A stretch of DNA of 64,000 bases from Corynebacterium camporealensis (lineage in GTDB: Bacteria; Actinomycetota; Actinomycetes; Mycobacteriales; Mycobacteriaceae), in contig NZ_CP011311.1 of NCBI RefSeq assembly GCF_000980815.1, forward strand, positions 372,001 to 436,000. The letters are read 5' to 3'. Each line of letters opens with the position of its first letter. Position 1 is the stretch's first letter. Positions 49,242-60,036 of this stretch are shown one piece after another. The notes beneath the pieces are model-generated. The model was not told where the DNA came from, did not search any database, and saw nothing but the letters and a program-made list of their open reading frames with translations. Position numbers and translations under genes: made by a program.

Positions 49242-49613
49242 TTAGCGGGAGTTCAAACCATCCAAGAAACCAGCGGCATACTCCCACGGGACGTAACGCA
49301 TCGGGTCAGGCTCAGCGCCGGGCTCGTGGACGGGGGCGAGCTGGTTATTCAACGTGGCGTGCATGTTGGCGACCATGATGTCCCACTCGTAGAAGTGGTT
49401 GTCCTCGCAGTCTTCGCAGAAAAACACGATGCCGTCGAAACCGCGCGGGCCTAGTACTCGGGCGAACTCTTGGATGAGCGCCAGGTCCTGCATGACTGCC
49501 TGACGTTCCTCCGCGGTCAGCGGGACGGCCTGCTCTTCTTCTTCGAGGAAGGACGCAGGGTCGTTGGGGTCGTCGGCGAAAGGATCGCGGGGCATATTGG
49601 CGAAAAAGTTCAC
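49242..49613 (-). CDS. DUF5319 family protein (Rv3412-like)
   Basis: 123-residue acidic soluble protein, conserved at this place (Rv3412) between sigD-rsdA and guaB2 in mycobacteria and corynebacteria. The motif FFCEDCEDNHFYEWDIM has a CxxC and a His that might bind a metal. Function unknown. Confidence 0.9.
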   Translation of the reverse strand: MNFFANMPRDPFADDPNDPASFLEEEEQAVPLTAEERQAVMQDLALIQEFARVLGPRGFDGIVFFCEDCEDNHFYEWDIMVANMHATLNNQLAPVHEPGAEPDPMRYVPWEYAAGFLDGLNSR

Positions 49614-49689
49614 GCCTGCGAGCCTATTGCCTCTCTACCTTCATGGCAATTTCCCACCCCACACGCGGGCTGGCTAGGAAAATGGGTAA

Positions 49690-51267
<1,578 letters not shown>

Positions 51268-51276
51268 GGAGCAGTC

Positions 51277-52377
51277 ATGCGTGACTTTGTAGAAATTGGT
51301 ATCGGCCGCGAGGCGCGCCGTACCTTCGACTTAGACCAGATTTCCCTGGTCCCGACCCGCCGTACCCGCTCCTCCCAGGACGTGGACACCACCTGGCATA
51401 TCGACGCCTACACCTTCGACCTGCCTTTCGTCTCCCACCCGACCGACGCGTTGGCCACTCCAGAATTCGTCATCGAGATGGGCAAGCAGGGCGGCCTGGG
51501 CGTGATCAACGCTGAGGGCCTGTGGGGCCGCCATGAGGATCTCGACGCCGCCTTGGCAGAAATCCGCGAAGCCGCCGGCGACAATTCCGTCATCCAGCGC
51601 CTGCATGCAGCACCGCTTAACGATGCCTTACTCGCCGAACGCATCGCCCAAGTCCGCGACTCCGGCGTGACCGTCGGCGTGCGTGTTTCGCCGCAAAATG
51701 CGCGCGAGGTCGCCCCGAAGGTCATCGAGGCAGGTGCAGAAATCTTGTTCATCCAGGGCACCCTGATTTCTGCTGAGCACGTCGCCACCGGTGGCGAGCC
51801 GCTCAACTTGAAGGAATTCATCGGTTCCCTCGAGGTCCCAGTCATTGCGGGTGGCGTGGCCGATTACACCACCGCGCTGCACCTGATGCGTACCGGTGCC
51901 GCAGGTGTCATCGTTGGCGGTGGCGTGAACACCAATCCGGAGACCGTCGGCATCGATGTGCCACTGGCGACCGCAATTGCCGATGCCGCCGCTGCCCGCC
52001 GCGACTACCTGGACGAAACCGGTGGCCGCTACGTGCACATCCTGGCCGATGGCGAACTGCGCAACTCCGGCGATATCGCCAAGGTCATTGGCTGCGGTGC
52101 CGATGCCGCCGTGCTCGGCCCCCTGTTGGCTGCCGCAGCCGAAGCAGGTGGCAAGGGCTGGTACTGGCCAGCAACTGCTGGCCACCCACGCTTCCCGCGT
52201 GGTTTCGCCCAGTTCGACGGCGCGGAAGAAGATCTGCACCTAGAGCTGCTCCTGCACGGACCGTCGTCGGATCCTTTCGGCCAGTCCAACCTGGCCGGTG
52301 GCCTGCGTCGTGCCATGGCCAAGTGCGGTTATACCGACTTAAAGACCTTCCAAAAGGTCGGATTGGCGGTGCGATAA
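51277..52377 (+). CDS. guaB3: GuaB3-family IMP dehydrogenase-related protein
   Basis: 366-residue relative of IMP dehydrogenase without CBS domains ([35 protein letters not shown]). It lacks the GSICTTR catalytic loop, so its enzyme activity is uncertain; GMP reductase-like roles are suggested for the family. AAGGAG lies before the ATG, ten bases after guaB. Confidence 0.92.
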   Translation: MRDFVEIGIGREARRTFDLDQISLVPTRRTRSSQDVDTTWHIDAYTFDLPFVSHPTDALATPEFVIEMGKQGGLGVINAEGLWGRHEDLDAALAEIREAAGDNSVIQRLHAAPLNDALLAERIAQVRDSGVTVGVRVSPQNAREVAPKVIEAGAEILFIQGTLISAEHVATGGEPLNLKEFIGSLEVPVIAGGVADYTTALHLMRTGAAGVIVGGGVNTNPETVGIDVPLATAIADAAAARRDYLDETGGRYVHILADGELRNSGDIAKVIGCGADAAVLGPLLAAAAEAGGKGWYWPATAGHPRFPRGFAQFDGAEEDLHLELLLHGPSSDPFGQSNLAGGLRRAMAKCGYTDLKTFQKVGLAVR

Positions 52378-52381
52378 GCTA

Positions 52382-53956
52382 ATGGACGTGACTAAGACCG
52401 AGATTAAGACAACGCCTAATCCCGTACTTGTAGTGGACTTTGGCGCCCAGTACGCGCAGCTGATTGCGCGGCGTGTGCGCGAGGCAAAGATCTACTCTGA
52501 AGTTGTCCCGAACTCCGCCTCGATTGAGGACATTAAGGCCAAAAATCCGGCCGCATTGATTCTGTCTGGTGGTCCCTCCTCCGTCTACGCCGATGGTGCT
52601 CCGGCGCTGCAGCCAGAACTACTCGAGCTCGGTGTTCCAGTCTTTGGCATTTGCTACGGCTTCCAGGCTATGAACCACGCCCTGGGCGGCACCGTGTCCT
52701 CGACCGGTGAGCGAGAGTACGGTCGCACCGACCTCAATGTGGAAGGCGGCGTGCTGCACAAGGGCTTTGAGCAGACCCACAAAGTGTGGATGTCGCATGG
52801 CGATGCTGTTTCAGCTGCACCAGAAGGCTTCGAGGTCACTGCCTCCACGGCCGGTGCTCCGGTGGCCGCCATGGAGTGCCCGGCTAAGAAGATGGCTGGC
52901 GTGCAGTACCACCCGGAGGTATTGCACTCCCCGCATGGCCAGGAAGTGCTTACTCGCTTCCTCACCGAGATCGCTGGTCTGGAGCAGAACTGGACTGCCG
53001 ATAACATCGCTGAGCAACTTATCGCCGATATCCAAACCCAGATCGGTGACGAAGGCCGCGCGATTTGTGGTCTGTCCGGTGGCGTGGACTCCGCGGTTGC
53101 TGCAGCGCTGGTCCAGCGCGCCATTGGTGATCGCTTGACCTGTGTCTTCGTCGACCACGGCCTGCTGCGCGCCGGGGAGCGCGAGCAGGTGGAAAAGGAC
53201 TTCGTCGCCTCGACCGGTGCGAAGCTGATTACTGCCGATGAGCGCGAAGCCTTCCTGTCCAAGCTCGAAGGCATTAGCGAACCAGAAGCCAAGCGCAAGG
53301 CTATCGGTGCAGAGTTCATCCGCTCCTTTGAGCGCGCCGTCGACCGCGCACTCGCTGGCGAAGACACCGCCTTCCTGGTCCAGGGCACCTTGTATCCAGA
53401 CGTGGTGGAATCCGGTGGTGGCGATGGCGCTGCCAACATCAAGAGCCACCATAACGTCGGTGGCTTGCCTGACGATGTCGAATTCGAACTCGTCGAGCCA
53501 CTCCGCCTGCTGTTCAAGGACGAAGTTCGCGCCGTGGGCCGCGAGCTGGGTTTGCCCGAAGAAATCGTGGGCCGCCAGCCCTTCCCGGGCCCGGGCCTGG
53601 GCATCCGCATCATCGGTGAAGTTACCGAAGATCGCCTGGAGACTCTGCGTGCAGCCGATCTTATCGCCCGTACCGAGCTGACCAAGGCTGGTCTGGACGA
53701 TGAGATCTGGCAGTGCCCAGTCGTTCTGCTTGCCGATGTCCGCTCCGTCGGTGTTCAAGGCGACGGCCGTACCTACGGTCACCCGATCGTCTTGCGCCCA
53801 GTGTCCTCCGAGGACGCCATGACGGCTGACTGGACCCGCATTCCTTATGAGGTGCTGGAGAAGATTTCGACAAGGATCACCAATGAGGTGGCAGAGGTCA
53901 ATCGCGTCGTATTGGACGTGACCTCCAAGCCACCGGGAACCATTGAGTGGGAGTAA
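52382..53956 (+). CDS. guaA: GMP synthase (glutamine-hydrolysing)
   Basis: Converts XMP to GMP, 524 residues. Class I glutaminase ([10 protein letters not shown], Cys nucleophile; His/Glu in QYHPEV), ATP-pyrophosphatase P-loop [11 protein letters not shown], and C-terminal dimerisation domain ending KPPGTIEWE. An alternative GTG at 52388 would sit seven bases after TAAGCT, a -10-like hexamer that overlaps the guaB3 stop. Which start is used cannot be settled here. Confidence 0.97.
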   Translation: MDVTKTEIKTTPNPVLVVDFGAQYAQLIARRVREAKIYSEVVPNSASIEDIKAKNPAALILSGGPSSVYADGAPALQPELLELGVPVFGICYGFQAMNHALGGTVSSTGEREYGRTDLNVEGGVLHKGFEQTHKVWMSHGDAVSAAPEGFEVTASTAGAPVAAMECPAKKMAGVQYHPEVLHSPHGQEVLTRFLTEIAGLEQNWTADNIAEQLIADIQTQIGDEGRAICGLSGGVDSAVAAALVQRAIGDRLTCVFVDHGLLRAGEREQVEKDFVASTGAKLITADEREAFLSKLEGISEPEAKRKAIGAEFIRSFERAVDRALAGEDTAFLVQGTLYPDVVESGGGDGAANIKSHHNVGGLPDDVEFELVEPLRLLFKDEVRAVGRELGLPEEIVGRQPFPGPGLGIRIIGEVTEDRLETLRAADLIARTELTKAGLDDEIWQCPVVLLADVRSVGVQGDGRTYGHPIVLRPVSSEDAMTADWTRIPYEVLEKISTRITNEVAEVNRVVLDVTSKPPGTIEWE

Positions 53957-53961
53957 GTCTC

Positions 53962-55053
53962 CTAGGTTGAGGCGTCGCCATCTGGCGGCGCCTTTTCCTT
54001 ATTCGATGTATCAGGGCGCTTGTCGTCCGGATACGCCGGGCTGGGGCTAAACCGTGGCGGTCCGGCCCAGGGTGGAAGCCAGGCCACGCGGCCATCGATG
54101 CGCGCCATTCTGCCCTTGCCCGTTGGTTTGGTGGGGTCATCGTCGTTGGCGGCGTTGTGATAGCCACATAACGGCACCATGTTGGCCGGGTTCGTCGGCC
54201 CGCCATCTTGGTAGCGGTCTAGGTGGTGGAACTGGCAGTTCTCCGCCGGGGCGTGGCAGCCAGGCCATGCACATGTCGGGTGCTCGGCAGAAAGCATCTC
54301 GCGCTGCTTGGTGGAAGCAAAGCGCTCGCAGTTATAGAGATTGACTGGCCCGGCATAAGGGTGGATGAGGGTGATAAGCCCGATATCGGAAAGCGTGCGC
54401 TGCACCAGCTCCGCACCGGACATCGTCGCACCATTGGTGAGCTCAAGCTGGATTTCTTCACCATCGCCGTTGATGATGCGGTCGAGCTGGTCGAGGCGAA
54501 TCACCACATTGGTGCGCACCTGCGGGGCGGGACCAGCCGCGGTGCCTTGGAAGATATCGCGAATAGCTTGCAGCGGATCCTTGTCGTGGTTCTTGAGCTG
54601 GCCGGCCATATCGGCAATGGCCATGGAGCTATCGGTAATCGACATCGTGTGGTTGCCGTCCTTGCGGCGGGTAATGCGCACGCCCGGATCGGGACTCTTG
54701 GGCGGCTGAATTTCTCGAATCTTCTTCCGCGCTACCGCCGGAATCCGCGCCGCGGCAGTATTGCACAACAAGATACGCAGGTCCCACGCCGCCACCTGGT
54801 GCTTGATGCGGCCGACGTACTTTTCAATGACCTGCAACGTCACCAGAGTATGACCCCGTGCCGCGGTCCGGGCGGTGCGCTGTTTGCGGGTATAGGCAGT
54901 CTGGCCGAAATACACCTTGTACAGATGCAACATGCCCTCAGCCGTTTGCGGGTCCGCGCCCAGTTCAGCCAAATCGTGCTCAGACATGCCCTTGCACTCG
55001 GCGACCATGGAGATTCCGGTGCCGAGTTCGCGAAGGTATGTCTGTAAGCTCAT
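53962..55053 (-). CDS. HNH endonuclease-domain protein
   Basis: 363-residue protein with an N-terminal helical DUF222-like region and a C-terminal HNH motif (CAWPGCHAPAENCQFHHLDR, then MVPLCGYHN) whose Cys pairs bind zinc. The C-terminal tail is Pro/Ser/Asp-rich. Such genes are multi-copy in corynebacteria and mycobacteria; activity and target are usually unknown. No intron or phage genes are nearby. Confidence 0.9.
   Translation of the reverse strand: MSLQTYLRELGTGISMVAECKGMSEHDLAELGADPQTAEGMLHLYKVYFGQTAYTRKQRTARTAARGHTLVTLQVIEKYVGRIKHQVAAWDLRILLCNTAAARIPAVARKKIREIQPPKSPDPGVRITRRKDGNHTMSITDSSMAIADMAGQLKNHDKDPLQAIRDIFQGTAAGPAPQVRTNVVIRLDQLDRIINGDGEEIQLELTNGATMSGAELVQRTLSDIGLITLIHPYAGPVNLYNCERFASTKQREMLSAEHPTCAWPGCHAPAENCQFHHLDRYQDGGPTNPANMVPLCGYHNAANDDDPTKPTGKGRMARIDGRVAWLPPWAGPPRFSPSPAYPDDKRPDTSNKEKAPPDGDAST
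53970..53995 (+). terminator. Terminator after guaA
   Basis: AGGCGTCGCCA and TGGCGGCGCCT form an interrupted stem followed by TTTTCC. It lies inside the 3' end of the convergent HNH gene. Confidence 0.75.
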
Positions 55054-55194
55054 GCCTTCACGCTAAAAAGAAAAGCGCAACCCCCACAAGAGAAAATCTA
55101 CGAACAGCCTAAAATCTGTGGAATTCTGGTCCGCACCAACTATTGATCGGCCGATTTCTACCGCAGTTATCCACAGATTTCGGCCCTAGAGCTC

Positions 55195-55608
55195 TTATGC
55201 AAACGCCAATTTTCGGCTGCCATCCACGTGGGGGAAGACAAAGAAGCTCACGCCGAAGACCACCGCCCACACAATGAGCGCACCCCACGCGGGAAGGGTA
55301 AACAGCGGCGCGCACATAACGACGAACCACAACAACATCAGCGGAACCAACTGGCCAATAGTAGGCAGCATCGTGACGTTGTGGCGATCGGCAAACTCGC
55401 GCATCTCCCGGCGGTAGGGGTCGGCAAAAACCAGCACGAAGCCAGCGGTGAGGAAGAGCAGGGCGGAACCGATGGCCATCGGCAAGCTCAGCCTGCTGGC
55501 TAATGCTGCAACTGCCGCGCCGAACAAAATGGAGGTGCCCAGCCGGACCCAGAGGGGAGTGGGGATGGGGGTGAGGTGTTCGCGCATATGGGCCACAGGG
55601 TTGTTCAT
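55195..55608 (-). CDS. Small integral membrane protein
   Basis: 137 residues with four predicted membrane helices in two pairs (SILFGAAVAALASRL, AIGSALLFLTAGFVLVF; VPLMLLWFVVMCAPLF, ALIVWAVVFGVSFFVF). No family recognised. Divergent from imuA'. TAGCGT lies seven bases before the ATG. Confidence 0.82.
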   Translation of the reverse strand: MNNPVAHMREHLTPIPTPLWVRLGTSILFGAAVAALASRLSLPMAIGSALLFLTAGFVLVFADPYRREMREFADRHNVTMLPTIGQLVPLMLLWFVVMCAPLFTLPAWGALIVWAVVFGVSFFVFPHVDGSRKLAFA

Positions 55609-55615
55609 GCCGGTA

Positions 55616-55655
55616 ACGCTACCATGTTGCGCTTGCGCGAAAACAGGGCCATACT
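55616..55655. promoter_or_regulatory. Divergent -10-like elements for the membrane protein and imuA'
   Basis: On the minus strand TAGCGT (55616-55621) is seven bases before the ATG at 55608. On the plus strand CATACT (55650-55655) is seven bases before the ATG at 55663. Both have leaderless geometry. No clear LexA box lies here, though CGAAAACA is a weak half-site. Confidence 0.45.
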
Positions 55656-55662
55656 AAAACCC

Positions 55663-56337
55663 ATGATTCAAACAGATGTTCGGACACTGCAGGCGGTGGC
55701 GGGTGGTTCCAAGGCTGATACCGTGGCCACGTTGCGGGCGCGCATGCAGGCGATGGAAACTGCTCCCGAGGTGGCCGAAGAGGAGGTCGTGGAGACCTTC
55801 ACCCCGCTCGATAACCTGCTGCCAACTGGGGGTTTGCCGCGCCACCAGGCTATCCAGTGCGCACCCTGTCCGATGTTTGTTGCTGAACTCATAGCTCATC
55901 TTAGCGCGCGCGGCGGACACGTCGGCGTGGTTGGCTGGCCGCTGCTCTCATTCGCACATATAGCCGATTCAGGGGATGTCTCTAAGGTCGTTGCTGTCCC
56001 CGATCCGGGCCCGGATCCCTGGCAGGTAGCCACCGTGCTGGCTGAAGGGCTGGACTTAGTCGTCCTGCATGGCCCGGCAGGCGAGTTATCGCCGATGCGC
56101 GCTCGACCCATCCTGGCCAAGCTGCGCGGCGGGCAGGCCTGCGTGCTCAGCGTGGGCCCGCGCCTGCCGGGAACGCCCACAGCTATCGATGCCGCCGTGC
56201 ACACCTACCGCGGCATCGGGCGCGGCACCGGCCGGATTACGGGTCTCGATATTGCGGTGCGCGTGCGGTCGAAGGGGCATCGCGATGCCCGCGGCACCAT
56301 TACCTGCGGTGCGCGCCGAAGGCTGGCTGCGGTATGA
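55663..56337 (+). CDS. ImuA'-like RecA-fold protein of the mutasome
   Basis: 224-residue protein with a degenerate RecA fold: where RecA has its P-loop this protein reads IQCAPCPMFVAEL, without GKT. It stands directly before imuB (overlap ATGA), the order imuA'-imuB of mycobacteria, where the pair works with DnaE2 in damage-induced mutagenesis. Similarity to ImuA' is by context and general pattern, so the call is moderate. Confidence 0.75.
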   Translation: MIQTDVRTLQAVAGGSKADTVATLRARMQAMETAPEVAEEEVVETFTPLDNLLPTGGLPRHQAIQCAPCPMFVAELIAHLSARGGHVGVVGWPLLSFAHIADSGDVSKVVAVPDPGPDPWQVATVLAEGLDLVVLHGPAGELSPMRARPILAKLRGGQACVLSVGPRLPGTPTAIDAAVHTYRGIGRGTGRITGLDIAVRVRSKGHRDARGTITCGARRRLAAV

Positions 56338-57818
56338 GGGTCGCAGCATTGTGGTTCCCGGATTGGCCGATTCAAGCCGCGCAGCTGGACGGCCCTGCGG
56401 CGGTGGCCAGTCAGCACCAGATTGCAGTCTGCAATAGCGCTGCCCGTCAGGTCGGCGTACGCCGGGGCATGCGCGTGCGTCAGGCCCAGGCACTATGTCC
56501 GCAGCTGCAGCTTATCGATGCCAACCCCGACCACGACGGTGCCCTTTTTAGCGAAGTTGCCGACGGCCTGGATGCGGTGGCTTCTGCAGTGGAGGTTTTA
56601 CGTCCCGGGTTGGTCATCGTCGATGCTGCGGCAGCCGGGCGCTTCCACGGCAGCGAGGACGTAGCGCTAGAAATGCTTATCGATGCCACCGCCACCCGCA
56701 ACCTCAACTCCCAACTGGGCGTGGCCGATGAGATTGCCACCGCGTTGATTGCTGCGCGTGCGCAGGAGTGGGGTGCGGTCGTGCCGCGGGGTGGGTCGCG
56801 GGAGTTTTTAGCACCGCAGCCCGTCAATGCGTTGTCCGCGGAGGTCGCTTTGGGCTGCGATGTGGCGGTGGTGGACAAACTCCAGCAGCTCGGTGTGCGA
56901 ACGCTAGGGGATGTGGCGGACTTGTCGGTGGGGCAGGTGACGACGCGTTTTGGCCAGCCCGGTCTGCGCGCACACGAGATTGCGCGGGCGAAACCGGATA
57001 GGCGCGTGGCACCGGAGTTGGCGCGCCCGGATTTAGCGGTGGAGGTCGAAGAGGAAATCGACCGCGTGGATGCCGCAGCCTTTGGTGCGCGGCAGTTGGC
57101 CGCGCGCTTGCATCAGCGGTTGTCTGCGGCCGGATTGTCGTGTTTGCGTCTGCGCGTGGCCGCAGAACTCAGCAGTGGTGAGTGGATCGAGCGTGTGTGG
57201 CGCACGCGGGAGGCGCTGACGGAGCGTGCGACTGCGGACCGGGTGCGCTGGCAGCTCGATGGGTGGTTGCGGCAGCGTCGCGAGGCAGCCTGCATCATCC
57301 GGTTGCGTTTGGAGCCAGTGGAGGTTGCCGCTCCGCAGGGCGCGGGCCTGTGGGGCGGGGAGGATAATGCGGCACAGCAGGTGATTGAGCGCGTGCAGTC
57401 GCAGTTGGGTATCGATAAGGTGCTGCAGCCCAGGCTGCGCGGCGGGCGCGGTGTGGCAGAACGGATCGCGTTGGTGCCCTACGGCGAGCCCGCGGAGGCC
57501 GGGCAGGCGTGGGAAGGCCAGATTCCTGCACCGCTGCCGGCGCTATTGGGGCAGGGCACCGCCGATATCCACGACGCCACCGGGCACGCCGTGTTCGTCA
57601 CGGCCGAGGCCTTGTTGTCCGCGGACCCGGCGTGGGTGCAGGTACGCCAAGATCTGCAGGCGGTGGAAGCGTGGGCGGGACCTTGGCCTGCCGATGAAGG
57701 CTGGTGGACACCTCACAACAACCGTGTGGCACGCCTCCAAGTAGTCGGCGCGAACCAGAAAGCCTGGCTACTGGCCTGGACACACGGCCAATGGCACATC
57801 GAAGCGGAGTATTCCTAG
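56334..57818 (+). CDS. imuB: ImuB-like Y-family polymerase homologue
   Basis: 494-residue protein of the Y-family fold (palm start MRVAALWFPDWP, fingers VRRGMRVRQAQALCP, helix-hairpin LQQLGVRTLGDVADL). The catalytic Asp-Glu pair is lost (IVDAAAAGRFHG), as in mycobacterial ImuB, which serves as an adaptor between DnaE2 and the beta clamp. APQGAGLWGGE near 340 may be the clamp-binding motif (compare QLGLWG-type). It overlaps the convergent lipoprotein gene by four bases. Confidence 0.88.
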   Translation: MRVAALWFPDWPIQAAQLDGPAAVASQHQIAVCNSAARQVGVRRGMRVRQAQALCPQLQLIDANPDHDGALFSEVADGLDAVASAVEVLRPGLVIVDAAAAGRFHGSEDVALEMLIDATATRNLNSQLGVADEIATALIAARAQEWGAVVPRGGSREFLAPQPVNALSAEVALGCDVAVVDKLQQLGVRTLGDVADLSVGQVTTRFGQPGLRAHEIARAKPDRRVAPELARPDLAVEVEEEIDRVDAAAFGARQLAARLHQRLSAAGLSCLRLRVAAELSSGEWIERVWRTREALTERATADRVRWQLDGWLRQRREAACIIRLRLEPVEVAAPQGAGLWGGEDNAAQQVIERVQSQLGIDKVLQPRLRGGRGVAERIALVPYGEPAEAGQAWEGQIPAPLPALLGQGTADIHDATGHAVFVTAEALLSADPAWVQVRQDLQAVEAWAGPWPADEGWWTPHNNRVARLQVVGANQKAWLLAWTHGQWHIEAEYS

Positions 57819-58426
57819 GAGGACTCGAGGACGTCGATGACTAGGCGGGAAGGTCCGCGTAGGACCTGCACGGAGTAGGGGTGCGGGCTGTTCAGCCCGA
57901 CGACGAATTGGCTGCGGCCTTCAAACGTGCCAGTCGGGATGACTTCGGTGATCATGTCGCCGGTTCCCTCAGTGACGCCAATGTGTGGGTCGGGGATGTT
58001 GAGCTCGAAAGGATAGGTCGTGCCATCGATGTTGACATTCAAAGCGGTGGTGCCGTCGAACTCGATGGCGTTGCCGGAGCCGAGTTGGGATGGGGTATCG
58101 GTGTAGTCGACGAACCAGCCAGGGGTGCCGTTGCCGGCGAATTCGAAAACGACGCGCTCGAAACCAGGATGCTTGCCCACGCGGACATCCGTGACGACCA
58201 GCTGCGCCGGGGCAGGTGGGCGCTGGGTTTTCATTTCCTTATTCGCCGCACCTAAAGGCATGATGCCCGCGGCGGTGGATTCGGGTGTTACGGCGGGGCT
58301 CTCGGCTTCGATATCTAAAGTAGACAGCTTCGGATCGGCATTATCCGCGCTGCTGGCGCAGCTTACGCTAAGGACAGCTGCGGCAAGCACAGCTGTGGTA
58401 AAGCGTAAAGCGGAAACATGCATCAT
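57815..58426 (-). CDS. AMIN-like domain lipoprotein
   Basis: 203-residue exported protein. Signal peptide with lipobox-like LSVSC (Cys23), Ser/Asp-rich linker, and from about 75 a beta-rich AMIN-like domain (QLVVTDVRVGKHPGFERVVF; GRSQFVVGLNS; LVIDVLES). AMIN-like domains bind cell-wall or surface ligands. The start codon could also be 58423, because TATTCT lies eight bases before it. Divergent from the sucrase/ferredoxin-like gene. Confidence 0.85.
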   Translation of the reverse strand: MMHVSALRFTTAVLAAAVLSVSCASSADNADPKLSTLDIEAESPAVTPESTAAGIMPLGAANKEMKTQRPPAPAQLVVTDVRVGKHPGFERVVFEFAGNGTPGWFVDYTDTPSQLGSGNAIEFDGTTALNVNIDGTTYPFELNIPDPHIGVTEGTGDMITEVIPTGTFEGRSQFVVGLNSPHPYSVQVLRGPSRLVIDVLESS

Positions 58427-58492
58427 TTTCTAGAATATTAGGTTTGTCTGCCCAGCCCCAATGAGGGCACCCGGTTGGTGACATATCGTTGT

Positions 58493-58498
58493 TAAAGT
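58493..58498 (+). promoter_or_regulatory. -10-like hexamer for the sucrase/ferredoxin-like gene
   Basis: TAAAGT ends seven bases before the ATG at 58506, leaderless geometry. Confidence 0.45.
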
Positions 58499-58505
58499 AA
58501 CAGTC

Positions 58506-59369
58506 ATGACTGATACTCGCTGTTCAGATATTGCCGTTGAACCACTGCCGGGAACGGCGAAGCAGGAATCGGTATACGTCCTGTTTGAATCCGCTGGTGG
58601 CTGGTCCCGCGATATTCTCGACGGCGATACTTTCGGCGCAGAACTCACTGACAAGCTGCGCACAAAGCTTAAAGGTGTGGCTGGTTTGCAGTTGATTCGG
58701 CATCCGGGTCGGGCGGGACGGCGCATCGGCAAGCTGCACCGCTGTTATCTGGTGTGGGCCAAGGAGCAGGTCACAGAGCTAGTGCTTCTCGATGCCCCCG
58801 AGGACATCCTCGATTTAGACCTAACCGCGCCGGGGCGCAATGGGGCAAAGCTTATCGATGACCCCTTGGTCCTAGTCTGCACGCATGCCAAACGCGATGC
58901 GTGCTGCGCGCTGAAGGGGCGCCCGCTAGCAGCCTATTTGGATGAGCAGTTTCCGGGGTCGATGGTGTGGGAGACTTCGCATATGAAAGGCCATCGCTTT
59001 GCACCGGCGTTGTTGTTGCTGCCCTGGGGATACTCTTTTGGCCGGCTTAATCAGGAGGCCGCGCGCGAGTTGGTGACAAAAGCGCGCGAGGGGAAGATGT
59101 TCTTTCCGGCGAATCGCGGCAGCGGGCTGCTGACACCGCGGGAGCAGGTGGCGGAATTAGAAATCGCCCGCCGTCTGCTGACAGCGGGCGAGAAGTTGGG
59201 ATACGGCGAACTTGAAGTCAGTGACCCGGGCGAGGGGCCGGTGCATGTGGCGCATCCCGATGGGCGTACCTGGGAAGTGGCCCTACAGCGCCGCGAGGTC
59301 GACGGGGTGGTCTCGTCGTGTGGAGATGAGCCGAAGACCTCGCAGGTGTGGGTGGCTAGCGGCGCATAA
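58506..59369 (+). CDS. Sucrase/ferredoxin-like family protein
   Basis: 287 residues of the thioredoxin-like ferredoxin family called sucrase/ferredoxin-like. Conserved VCTHAKRDACCALKGRPLA supplies Cys residues for an Fe-S cluster, then WETSHMKGHRFAPALLLLPWG. The N-terminal CSD motif (RCSDIAVEPLPGTA) is also typical. A redox role is likely; the partner is unknown. Its 3' end overlaps metI on the other strand by 14 bases. Confidence 0.88.
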   Translation: MTDTRCSDIAVEPLPGTAKQESVYVLFESAGGWSRDILDGDTFGAELTDKLRTKLKGVAGLQLIRHPGRAGRRIGKLHRCYLVWAKEQVTELVLLDAPEDILDLDLTAPGRNGAKLIDDPLVLVCTHAKRDACCALKGRPLAAYLDEQFPGSMVWETSHMKGHRFAPALLLLPWGYSFGRLNQEAARELVTKAREGKMFFPANRGSGLLTPREQVAELEIARRLLTAGEKLGYGELEVSDPGEGPVHVAHPDGRTWEVALQRREVDGVVSSCGDEPKTSQVWVASGA

Positions 59370-60036
59370 TCTTTGCCGAGAGCCAGTTGCCGAAGAACTG
59401 TGCGGCCTGGACCAGCACGATGATGATAAGCGTGGCCACGACGGTGACTTCCCACTCGAAGGCGCGGTAGCCGTAGACGATGGCGAAGTCACCCAGGCCA
59501 CCGCCGCCGACGTAGCCGGCCATCGCGGACATATCGACGACACCGATAAACAGGAAGGTGTAGCCGAGCACCAGCGGGCCGAGAGCTTCCGGCACGATGA
59601 CGGTGGTGATGATCTTCCACGGGCTTGCGCCCATCGCGCGGGCGGCTTCGATAACGCCGGGGTCGATGGCAACGAGGTTTTGCTCCACGATGCGGGCCAC
59701 GGCGAAGGTGGCGGCAATACACATCACGAAAGTCGCCGGATTACGGCCAATCGATCCGCCCATCACGGCCACGGTCAGTGGCTGTGCAAACGCCAGCAAG
59801 ATGATGAACGGAATCGGGCGGACGAAGTTCACTGCGACGTTAATCAGCAGGTAGACCGGCTTGTTCTGGAGGATGCCGCCGGGGCGGGTGGTGTAGAGCA
59901 AAATGCCGAGTGCGAGGCCGAGTAGGCCGGCGATCACCATGGTGATAGAGACCATGATGAGGGTATCGGCAACGGCTTCGAGCAGGGTATCGCCTAGGCG
60001 ATCCCAATCGGCTTGTGCCTGATAGGTGACGTTCAT
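59356..60036 (-). CDS. metI: Methionine ABC transporter permease MetI
   Basis: Membrane subunit of the D/L-methionine importer, 226 residues, about five helices. The cytosolic coupling motif EAARAMGASPWKIITTVIVPEA binds the ATPase (only its first part, EAARAMGASPWKI, is needed to see it). It overlaps metN by four bases. Confidence 0.95.
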   Translation of the reverse strand: MNVTYQAQADWDRLGDTLLEAVADTLIMVSITMVIAGLLGLALGILLYTTRPGGILQNKPVYLLINVAVNFVRPIPFIILLAFAQPLTVAVMGGSIGRNPATFVMCIAATFAVARIVEQNLVAIDPGVIEAARAMGASPWKIITTVIVPEALGPLVLGYTFLFIGVVDMSAMAGYVGGGGLGDFAIVYGYRAFEWEVTVVATLIIIVLVQAAQFFGNWLSAKIMRR

